Source: Oscillospiraceae bacterium (lineage in GTDB: Bacteria > Bacillota > Clostridia > Oscillospirales > Ruminococcaceae). Taken from it: a DNA stretch of 64,000 nt. This document shows positions 52,714 through 59,467 of the stretch, piece by piece; position 1 is the stretch's first letter, and every line of letters begins with the position of its first letter. The notes beneath the pieces were generated by a model. The model searched no databases. It had not been told where the DNA came from and worked only from the letters and a program-made list of their open reading frames with translations. Where the stretch lies: NCBI GenBank assembly GCA_025758045.1, contig CP107208.1, forward strand, positions 558,001 through 622,000, written 5' to 3'. Position numbers and translations under genes: made by a program.

Positions 52714-53580
52714 TCAACGGCCCTCCTTTTTGGTAAACAGACCCTGCGGGTTGATTGCCATGGCAATGACCATCAGAGCAGCGGGCAGAACATTGTAGTA
52801 CTGCGGCAGATAGATGGCACCGAAAGCATTGACCAGGCCGACAAGCAGTGCAGCAGGCAGGCAGCCATCCATATTGCGCAGACCGCCGATGACAAGGATG
52901 GGCATAACGTTGCCGAAGACGGACAAGCCTTCTTTGGGGCTCTGGCCGGTGACGGGGGCGTTCAGGACGCCACCCAAACCAGCGATGCCGATACCGATCA
53001 TGAACAGGATGCTGAACATTTGGTTGACGTTGACGCCCAGATTGGCAACCATGGGACGGTCACTGATGATAGCGCGGGTCAGCATGCCAAGCTTGGTCTT
53101 ATTGATCATGAACCAGAAAGCAAACGCAATAGCGGCGGAAACAGCGATCTCGAACAGGTAGTAGATGGGGAAGCTGATGCCGAACATCTGGACGCCGCCC
53201 TGCAGGAACTTGGGCAGCGCCAGCAGGCGGATGCTGTAGCCCCAGATCATAACCATCATGTCGCAGACCATGTAGGCAACGCCGTAGGTCAGCAGCATAA
53301 TATACAGCATGTTTTTACCAAACAGTGGACGGGTAGCTTTCTCAACAAAGTAACCAATACCAGCCACAATGAGCGGTACGATGAAAAGTGCGGGTACAAA
53401 GCCAAGCTTTGCGGCGATGGTATAAGTAAGGTAGGTACCCAGAACGTAGAACGCGCCCTGGCCGAAGTTGACCATGTTCATGCCGCTGATGATCAAGGAT
53501 ACACCAGCCACCATGAGGTAGGCCACCATGCCGTTGCTGATACCAGTGATCAGCGTTTGGAAAAAGAATGATACTGTCAT
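52714..53580 (-). CDS. livH: Branched-chain amino acid-type permease LivH
   Basis: A 288-aa permease: FFQTLITGISNGMVAYLMVA, SLIISGMNMVNFGQGAFYVL (the GxxNFAHG-like element is here NMVNFGQGAF), and ALLVGLVNAFGAIYLPQYYN. AGAGGAAA precedes the start. A strong hairpin between livK and livH lowers its level relative to the binding protein. Confidence 0.94.
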   Translation of the reverse strand: MTVSFFFQTLITGISNGMVAYLMVAGVSLIISGMNMVNFGQGAFYVLGTYLTYTIAAKLGFVPALFIVPLIVAGIGYFVEKATRPLFGKNMLYIMLLTYGVAYMVCDMMVMIWGYSIRLLALPKFLQGGVQMFGISFPIYYLFEIAVSAAIAFAFWFMINKTKLGMLTRAIISDRPMVANLGVNVNQMFSILFMIGIGIAGLGGVLNAPVTGQSPKEGLSVFGNVMPILVIGGLRNMDGCLPAALLVGLVNAFGAIYLPQYYNVLPAALMVIAMAINPQGLFTKKEGR

Positions 53581-53671
53581 AGTCCGTTTCCTCTGTTAAA
53601 ATGTGTTCGTACCACACAGCGGCATTTACGATTTTCCCGGGTGCCCGGCCAGCCGGCTGTCCGACAAGCCA

Positions 53672-53710
53672 AACATAAAATGCGGCAGGCAGGATCAGCT
53701 GCCTGCCGCA
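53672..53710 (-). terminator. Attenuator between livK and livH
   Basis: GCGGCAGGCAG / CTGCCTGCCGC, 6-nt loop, then ATTTTATGTTT on the minus strand. It ends or partly ends the transcript after the abundant binding protein. Confidence 0.85.
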
Positions 53711-53746
53711 GACCGTTGTACTGTGGTAACGAAGCGGATTGTTATC

Positions 53747-55093
53747 TTACTTCGCGCTCAGGTCGGTGAAGGTGTAGTTGTTCTTGGAAGCGTACTCCTC
53801 CATCTCTTCCTTGGTGGGCAGCATTTCGTCGCCTTCGTAGACAGCGTAGACATCGCCAACGGGGATGCTCCACTTGCCGGTGGTGTCCTCAACAGCGGTG
53901 ACGTAGTAGTAAGCGTGAGCCATGGTATGGTCGAAATCACGGAAGTACAGGTCATCACCGTACAGGGTGCTGAAGTGGACGGTGCTCAGGGCGTTGGTCA
54001 TAGCCTCGGGACTCAGGTCATCAGCAGTTGTCTTGGCAGCTTCGCAGATTGCCTTGATGCCAACGTACCAGGTGTAGCCCATGTCAGAGGGCAGAATGTC
54101 TTTGTCGAAGTACTCTTTGCCGATCTCGGAGTAGCGCTGGACGAACTCAGCATTGCCGTCGATCTCATCCATCCAGAAAGGCCACAGGTCAACGCCGTGA
54201 ACCTTACCATAAGGATAGTTGCCAGCTTCAGCCAGAGACTGGGTGTTGGTGGAGTCGCAGGTGTACCAGCCGAGGTAGTCGCAGATATCCCACAGGCCGA
54301 ACTGCTGGCCCTGGTTGACCAGAGAAACGAAGTTGGGGCCTGCAACGGCACCGATGATAACATCGGGATCCTTACCAACGACAGAGGAGATGATGGTGGA
54401 GAACTCAGTAGAGTTGCTGGAAACCTGGTTGGAGCCGAGGTTCTGGAAGCCATCGCCCAGCTCATAGTAGAAGAAGTCACGGCTGTCGCCGGAAGCTCCG
54501 CCATCGTTGCCGATGAAAAATGCGCTGTTATAGCCCTGGTCAGCGGCATATTTGGCGTTCATCTTGGCGATGGGCCATGCAACGAAACCGCAGGAGAACA
54601 TGTACTTGGAAGCATTCTCAATGGTAACGCGGGTGTTCATGGTGCAGGGAGTGACCATGGGGAACTTGTTCTCCTCGGCCCAAGTTGCACCGGTGGGAGC
54701 CTCGCCATCGGACTTGGGTCCCAGGATAGCGATGCAGCCTTCGTTGACCAGTTCGGTAGCCTTCTGGGCAACGTTGGCGGAGTCGGAAGCGGTATCACGG
54801 TAGACCAGTTCGAACTGCTTGCCGTTCAGGCCGCCAGCCTCGTTCTCTTCTTCCAAGGCCAGGATAGCACCAGCCTCAGCCCAGGTAACGGTAGCGGCTG
54901 CAGCGGAAGAGCGGTCGGTCAGGACGCCGATCTTGATGGTATCGCCGCTGGAAGCGGAGCCGTCAGCAGTGGACTCGGCAGTAGAGGTTGCCGGAGCCGT
55001 GGAGCTGGCGGTGCTGGCTGCATCGGAAGATGCGCAGCCTGCGAGGCTGGCCGTCAAAGCGGCTGCCAAGGCCAGGGAAATAATTTTTTTCAT
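53747..55093 (-). CDS. livK: Branched-chain amino acid-type binding lipoprotein LivK
   Basis: A 448-aa lipoprotein: MKKIISLALAAALTASLAGC, lipobox LAGC, a Ser/Ala-rich linker (SSTAPATSTAESTADGSASS), and the type-I periplasmic fold beginning IKIGVLTDRSSAAAATVTWA. Later LNGKQFELVYRDTASDSANV and ILGPKSDGEAPTGATWAEEN are usual for Periplasmic-binding protein 6. AGGAGGAAAACAAA precedes ATG 55093. The ligand pocket is not identifiable by eye; the genetic setting (three carboxylate-type lyases) favours a carboxylic or amide ligand, which is inference. Confidence 0.93.
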   Translation of the reverse strand: MKKIISLALAAALTASLAGCASSDAASTASSTAPATSTAESTADGSASSGDTIKIGVLTDRSSAAAATVTWAEAGAILALEEENEAGGLNGKQFELVYRDTASDSANVAQKATELVNEGCIAILGPKSDGEAPTGATWAEENKFPMVTPCTMNTRVTIENASKYMFSCGFVAWPIAKMNAKYAADQGYNSAFFIGNDGGASGDSRDFFYYELGDGFQNLGSNQVSSNSTEFSTIISSVVGKDPDVIIGAVAGPNFVSLVNQGQQFGLWDICDYLGWYTCDSTNTQSLAEAGNYPYGKVHGVDLWPFWMDEIDGNAEFVQRYSEIGKEYFDKDILPSDMGYTWYVGIKAICEAAKTTADDLSPEAMTNALSTVHFSTLYGDDLYFRDFDHTMAHAYYYVTAVEDTTGKWSIPVGDVYAVYEGDEMLPTKEEMEEYASKNNYTFTDLSAK

Positions 55094-55160
55094 TTTGTTT
55101 TCCTCCTGTTTGATGCTTCTTTCTTTATAAATAGGTACGCGGTCCGCGCACCTTATTCCT

Positions 55161-56204
55161 TTAGGACTGCTTGTCGGGATTGTGGACATCCTCTTCGCGG
55201 ACGAAGTAGTCAGCATTGCGCTGGGCAATGGAGTCCTGCGGCTCACGCACGAAGGCGTTCTCTGCTTCGACCCAGCTGCCGTCCGTCAGGCCGAACATGC
55301 TCATCGTGGTGAAGGTCTTGTAGCCGGTGTCATCAAAGTGGTAATCAACGTAGTCGTTGCTCTGCTCCATCAGTACGTGGCGACCGACATCCAGCATAGC
55401 CAGCATAGCGGCGTGGCAGCTGAAGTGGATACCTGTCAGCTTGTAGACTCCCAAATCTTTCAGATCCTGCATCGAAACCTCTTCGGGATCGTGTGCTTTG
55501 CCGCACAGGTCAGGATACCACATCGGGAAGTTTGCGTACTTGCCGCCCTTGGCGTTCAGGGCATCCCGCAGATTACGCATGGCCTCGATTTTCTGCGTGC
55601 GGCTGTGAATCTTGTGCATCCACAGCACGCAGAGCATATCAGCACCGGCGTCAATATAAGCAGCGCAGCGCTCGACCGTCTCTTCAAAGTCGTTGATGAT
55701 GTCGCTGTCGCAGCGGGCAATCAGGAAACCATGCTGACCGTTAGCGTCCAGACCGGCGCGGGCTGCGCGGAAACGCAGGCAGGCATCAGGGATGGGCAGC
55801 TGACCCTTACGGCCCAGTTCAGAGGTATCGGTGACCAGAACACCGGCAGCGCCAGCCTGCATGATGCGCATGCAGCCATACTGTGCGTTGAGGGCGCGGC
55901 CCAGACCAAAACCGTCATCGGCATCGATAATCAGGGGCATCGGGGTCATGTGGGTGATCTGCTCGGTCACGCGGACGAAATCGTCGATGGAGAGCAGCTG
56001 CAGATCGGGGATGCCGGTCATGGCGCAGGCCAGGTCACCGCTGGAAACCATGATGACCTCGAAGCCGTTCATTTCGGCAGCCTTGGCTCCCATGCAGTCG
56101 GCCAGCTCCGGAACAATACGGACTTTATCATCGTTGAACATCGCACGCAGACGGTCGGCGGCAGGCACCTTTGCTTCAGGTGTCAGAATATACGGTAAGA
56201 TCAT
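55161..56204 (-). CDS. PEP-mutase/isocitrate-lyase superfamily enzyme B
   Basis: A 347-aa TIM-barrel relative. The strand-1 region is VRIVPELADCMGAKAAEMNG; the metal loop is PLIIDADDGFGLGRALNAQY (DxD as in PEP mutase), but where relatives have an IED motif this protein has VLVTDTSELGRKG, with Asp replacing Glu. FLIARCDSDIINDFEETVER follows. The KKCGH lyase motif is absent. The C-terminal part is longer than in enzymes A and C, ending in REEDVHNPDKQS. GGAGG precedes the start. Second gene of the operon, 17 nt after enzyme C. Substrate unknown; the changed metal-site residue suggests a different reaction or a regulatory partner. Confidence 0.85.
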   Translation of the reverse strand: MILPYILTPEAKVPAADRLRAMFNDDKVRIVPELADCMGAKAAEMNGFEVIMVSSGDLACAMTGIPDLQLLSIDDFVRVTEQITHMTPMPLIIDADDGFGLGRALNAQYGCMRIMQAGAAGVLVTDTSELGRKGQLPIPDACLRFRAARAGLDANGQHGFLIARCDSDIINDFEETVERCAAYIDAGADMLCVLWMHKIHSRTQKIEAMRNLRDALNAKGGKYANFPMWYPDLCGKAHDPEEVSMQDLKDLGVYKLTGIHFSCHAAMLAMLDVGRHVLMEQSNDYVDYHFDDTGYKTFTTMSMFGLTDGSWVEAENAFVREPQDSIAQRNADYFVREEDVHNPDKQS

Positions 56205-56221
56205 GGTGCATCCTCCTTATC

Positions 56222-57205
56222 TTACAGACGTTCGCTGATATCAAAGCGGGCAAAGCCCTTCGGGTAATCCTCGACCTGGTGGCCGACGATGGTGTATTCC
56301 TTGTCGCCGCCGGTGAACTTGTTCTCCAGGGCCAGGTAAGCCTGCGGGTCCCACATGCCGGAAGCGGAGAAGCTTTCGATATGAGAAGCCGGGGCAGTTT
56401 CAAAGCTGTAGGCAACGCTCTGATTCTTGAAGTTGGCCAGGCCATGTTCCAGCATGCCTTCCATGGCTGCCTTCATGGTGTAGTGGCTGCTGCACATCTT
56501 GAAGCCCAGCGGGGTGAGTTCTTCCATCGTGACAGACGGATGATAATGACCATCCTCGCCCTTGTAAGCACGAACGTCAGCGAAAATCTTCGGGCCGGTG
56601 ACGATCTTGGCCATTTCGGTGGCCTGCTCTACATTGCCGACCAGAACCATCATAGCGAGGACGTACATGCCGCGCTCTTTGCCGAGGTCGATAGCCTCCT
56701 GCAGGCGCTCGCAGCCTTCCTTCATCTGCTCGGGGTCGGCGGGATCGGCATTGCTGCGGGCAATCAGCAGGCAATCGGTGCCCTCCAGAGCCTCAAGCGC
56801 TGCGCGAACCTTGGCCATGTACTTATCACGGGGCAGAATCTTGGTGGATTCCTCCATATCAGCGGAGTCCTCCAGCTGCACAGCAGCGGCACCGGCAGCG
56901 GCCAGACGCTTGGCTGCACGGTAAACGGCCAGAGGGCCGCCGAAGCCATCCTCAATATCAGCAATCAGGGGAATGGCGCTGGTGGTGGCAACACGGCTGA
57001 TGACCTCTTCCAGGTCGGTCAGGTTGGTGAAACCATAGTCAATCACGCCGTTGCGGGAGATGGAAACCTCACCACCGGAGAGCAGGCTCACAGGGAAACC
57101 GCACATCTCAACGGCATGGTTAGAAGCGCAGTCATAAACGCAGGGAACCAGGAAGCATTTATCGGATGCATCCAGGATCTGCCGCAGTGTTTTTTTGCTG
57201 GACAT
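56222..57205 (-). CDS. PEP-mutase/isocitrate-lyase superfamily enzyme C
   Basis: A 327-aa TIM-barrel enzyme. KCFLVPCVYDCASNHAVEMC parallels enzyme A; metal site PLIADIEDGFGGPLAVYRAA and VQLEDSADMEES; LLIARSNADPADPEQMKEG follows (the usual ARTDA-like place). It is closest in pattern to 2-methylisocitrate/oxaloacetate-type lyases without the KKCGH motif. ATG 57205 has GGAAGGAAAG upstream; the in-frame start 93 nt earlier would overlap the promoter leader. First gene of the nine-gene leftward operon, 80 nt behind a LacI-style operator. Function unassigned. Confidence 0.87.
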   Translation of the reverse strand: MSSKKTLRQILDASDKCFLVPCVYDCASNHAVEMCGFPVSLLSGGEVSISRNGVIDYGFTNLTDLEEVISRVATTSAIPLIADIEDGFGGPLAVYRAAKRLAAAGAAAVQLEDSADMEESTKILPRDKYMAKVRAALEALEGTDCLLIARSNADPADPEQMKEGCERLQEAIDLGKERGMYVLAMMVLVGNVEQATEMAKIVTGPKIFADVRAYKGEDGHYHPSVTMEELTPLGFKMCSSHYTMKAAMEGMLEHGLANFKNQSVAYSFETAPASHIESFSASGMWDPQAYLALENKFTGGDKEYTIVGHQVEDYPKGFARFDISERL

Positions 57206-57284
57206 AAGTTCTTTCCTTCCTTTGTTTCTCTTGGTTGCGGTAGAGACCGCTGGCTGATTTTTTTGGATTGCGGGAGCGCATCTC

Positions 57285-57296
57285 GCAATCGATTGC
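57285..57296. promoter_or_regulatory. LacI-style operator palindrome
   Basis: GCAATCGATTGC is a perfect 12-bp palindrome with the CG centre typical of LacI-family operators. It lies just downstream of the -10 box of the lyase/Liv operon, where repressor binding would block transcription. Confidence 0.7.
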
Positions 57297-57302
57297 ACCT
57301 AT

Positions 57303-57331
57303 AGGGTAGCACTTCGTCAGCGCCGTGTCAA
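57303..57331 (-). promoter_or_regulatory. Promoter of the lyase/Liv operon
   Basis: Perfect -35 TTGACA (57326-57331) and TACCCT (57303-57308) 17 nt apart on the minus strand. Confidence 0.65.
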
Positions 57332-57643
57332 TGGGTTTTCAGGGTTTTCCCGTCAGATTCTCTGTTTTTCATGAATCAAGCTTTGTGCTTTTGTGCATGT
57401 TGACAATTTACCTTATGACATCCGTATTATATTATACATCATTCGTCCATGTTCCGTTTCTTTTGTCCTTGTTGTTTGTCCGATTTTCTGGTCTTTCAAT
57501 CGTTGCAGGTTTCTTAGTCGTCCCTGCACAACCGTCTCACTTGTTTACGTTTTTAACGATATGCCGGCTATTTTCAGATTGCAATTGCAGCCGTTCCGTG
57601 ATAATGCACGCATTTGGTATCCGGTTTTTGTTAGGTTTGACAC
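57332..57643. other. Divergent intergenic region with operator half-sites
   Basis: AT-rich, no credible gene. It holds CAATCGTTGCA (57497-57507) and the palindrome TGCAATTGCA (57580-57589), related to the site at 57285. A TTGACA occurs at 57400-57405 without a well-spaced -10. Confidence 0.5.
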
Positions 57644-57672
57644 TTGCGTATCCCTGTCGAGCCATGTACAAT
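57644..57672 (+). promoter_or_regulatory. Predicted promoter of the cupin gene
   Basis: TTGCGT (57644-57649) and TACAAT (57667-57672), 17-nt spacer. Confidence 0.6.
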
Positions 57673-57692
57673 TAAGCGTATAGTGCTGAAAC

Positions 57693-57713
57693 CGATTGCA
57701 AATAAATTGCACC
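57693..57713 (+). promoter_or_regulatory. Paired ATTGCA half-sites before the cupin gene
   Basis: CGATTGCAA and AATTGCACC are direct repeats 11 bp apart, one helical turn, downstream of the predicted start point. They match the half-site of the palindrome at 57285. Confidence 0.45.
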
Positions 57714-57768
57714 ATGTTTCAGCCACCAATTTTTCACCACAACATTTATTTATAAGGAGAGAGCACCT

Positions 57769-58119
57769 ATGATCCGTCGCAGTGAAGAAAAGCAATCCGT
57801 CCGCAAGCCCGCCCCGTTTAACGGCGTGGGCGAAATCACCGTCCGCAGCCTGCTGAACGGCCCCGAGGAAATGAGCCAGAAGGGCCGCGTGTTTGGCCAC
57901 ACCACCGTCTACCCCGGCAGTGAGATCGGCTACCATATCCACACAGGCGACAGCGAGACCTATTACATCCTGAGCGGCAAGGGCCTGTACAACGACAACG
58001 GCACCGAGGTAGAGATCGGCGCCGGTGACGTGACCTACTGCGCCCCCGGCGAGGGCCACGGCCTGAAATGCCTGGGTAACGAGCCGGTCGAGATGATCGC
58101 ACTCATCCTGTATGAATAA
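57769..58119 (+). CDS. Small cupin-domain protein
   Basis: A 116-aa single-domain cupin. The two conserved motifs are GSEIGYHIHTGDSETYYILS (metal His pair and Glu) and CAPGEGHGLKCLGNEPVEM. It is the size of small cupins acting as isomerases, dioxygenases or sensors; function cannot be assigned. AAGGAGAGAG precedes the ATG. It is divergent from the lyase/Liv operon and shares operator-like half-sites with it, so probably part of the same regulon. Its stop overlaps the next start by 8 nt. Confidence 0.87.
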   Translation: MIRRSEEKQSVRKPAPFNGVGEITVRSLLNGPEEMSQKGRVFGHTTVYPGSEIGYHIHTGDSETYYILSGKGLYNDNGTEVEIGAGDVTYCAPGEGHGLKCLGNEPVEMIALILYE

Positions 58120-58861
58120 TCCCCTGCCGGCTTCCTGCTGCCTGGTCCCTGCCCGGGCACTGCCGGCTGCATGCCGCACCGCTTTAGCCGGCGCGGCTTC
58201 TGTGTTGCCGGAGCGTTTTCTTTTCTTTCCGCAGACCGATGGCGGCACCTGGCTGGGACGCATCGGGCAGCAGATCTTATATCTACAATTTTCCAGCAAT
58301 GCATCGCTACAACTCCAATGCCTGCACCAGCGGGACATTCTCTGCCTTTGCTGCGCCAAAAAACTGCTGATAGAAGATTGCTGTGTCTATTACCGCAGCA
58401 ACAGCACTGTGCAATGCCTGACCCTACCATTGAGCCAGATGCGGCGCGAGTTGGTCACGCTGTTGCTGCTTGCACTTTTGCAGCCCCAGGGGCAGCCAAC
58501 TACTGCCGTTTTGCCCATGCCGTCCGCTTTTGGGGAATTGCAGGAGCTTTGCAGTTATGCCCCTGCAGCCGCAGTCTTTGGCCGCCAGATTGGAAGCTGG
58601 AATTGGTGGCGCATAGATGAAAAAGGCTTTCCTTTTCGCAAAAAAGGGCACGGAAGCGCCGCTTTATACTGTGAAATGGAGCACGGCTCCATCGTGGTAG
58701 CCCGGCGCAACACCGAGGTTGCCACCTGGTATCTGCCCAGCGGCCGCAGTTGTCTGCTTTCTTGCCTAGAGCACGGCACTATGACCCTGCGTATCCGCAC
58801 CGGCCAGCAGGTCCTTGGTGAGATTCCTCACTTGAAAGCCGAGAGCATGGTTTCAGCCTAA
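58112..58861 (+). CDS. Cys-rich hypothetical protein
   Basis: A 249-residue frame starting within the cupin stop (8-nt overlap), without its own strong ribosome-binding site, so translation would be coupled. Cys residues cluster (LQCLHQRDILCLCCAKKLLI, then DCCVYY). The middle and end (ALYCEMEHGSIVVARRNTEV, RIRTGQQVLGEIPHLKAE) look like a beta-rich cupin-like or AraC-sensor-like fold without DNA-binding domain. I do not recognise the family. It ends 50 nt before the IS remnant; truncation of a longer regulator is possible. Confidence 0.6.
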   Translation: MNNPLPASCCLVPARALPAACRTALAGAASVLPERFLFFPQTDGGTWLGRIGQQILYLQFSSNASLQLQCLHQRDILCLCCAKKLLIEDCCVYYRSNSTVQCLTLPLSQMRRELVTLLLLALLQPQGQPTTAVLPMPSAFGELQELCSYAPAAAVFGRQIGSWNWWRIDEKGFPFRKKGHGSAALYCEMEHGSIVVARRNTEVATWYLPSGRSCLLSCLEHGTMTLRIRTGQQVLGEIPHLKAESMVSA

Positions 58862-58911
58862 GGGCACAACAGAAAAATCCGTATGCAAAAATCCCCCTGT
58901 ACCACCAAAAA

Positions 58912-59212
58912 TGAAGTGCCCCCAAAAAGTTAGACAATAATTTGAAGCAAAAATTGTTCAAGCAGCCGAAAGGGCTTGCTGTCTGTGAATTGCAGGCGGC
59001 AAGCCCTTTAGCTTTGCCTTGATTCTGCGGTTGTTGTAGTAATCCAGATATTCAACGAGTTCCTGCTTGAAGTGTTCCATGGACTGAAATTTCTGCAAGT
59101 ACAGCAGTTCGCTCTTGAGCAGTCCAAAGAAATTTTCTATCACAGCATTGTCCAGACAGTTCCCTTTCCGGCTCATGCTCTGCCGGATGCCTTTCTCTCG
59201 GAGCATCACCAC
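58912..59212 (-). mobile_element. IS3-family right-end remnant
   Basis: The right end TGAAGTGCCCCC and the last about 80 codons of orfB (SRKGNCLDNAVIENFFGLLK onward) remain, very similar to the complete element at 16889 but not identical (REKGIRQ in place of QKKGVQQ). The left two-thirds is gone, replaced by a piece of an unrelated gene. Confidence 0.9.
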
Positions 59213-59302
59213 AATAAAAAACTTTGTGATGGATTAGATATTACCCTGGGTGATTTTTTCTCCTGTGAGATTTTTGATGAACTCGAACAAGAGATCCAAT
59301 AA
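59213..59302 (+). pseudogene. 3' remnant of an XRE-type regulator
   Basis: The rightward frame HNKKLCDGLDITLGDFFSCE to IFDELEQEIQ is the usual C-terminus of a small XRE-family helix-turn-helix regulator. The helix-turn-helix itself is missing; the IS remnant joins directly. The 165 nt after it hold no gene. Confidence 0.65.
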
Positions 59303-59410
59303 TTTCAGTAAACTTTTTTGACTAACAAGCCATTCGGCTAACGCTTCCTACTGCCGAGCGCGTAGTGGTCTTTCACCACCTAGCTGTTGCCCATGCCGGG
59401 CGCACTCACA

Positions 59411-59452
59411 AAAAATGTCTTTGCTCTGCAAAACAGAGCAAAGACATTTTTT
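59411..59452. terminator. Bidirectional terminator after lacZ
   Basis: An 18-bp perfect stem (AAAAATGTCTTTGCTCTG and complement) with a 5-nt loop and T/A tracts both sides, 16 nt after the beta-galactosidase stop. Confidence 0.93.
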
Positions 59453-59467
59453 CTATAAAATCAGTTT

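Noticed and set aside
57206..57298. An N-terminal extension of lyase C
   Set aside because: It would run through the operator and leader; the ATG at 57205 has a good ribosome-binding site and fits the family.
57325..57675. A hydrophobic 116-codon rightward frame
   Set aside because: It has no ribosome-binding site and covers the promoter and operator-like sites; composition is due to T-rich intergenic DNA.
59303..59410. Possible structured RNA before the lacZ terminator
   Set aside because: Short hairpins such as GTGGT/ACCAC exist, but nothing matches a known RNA family and the stretch is under 110 nt.
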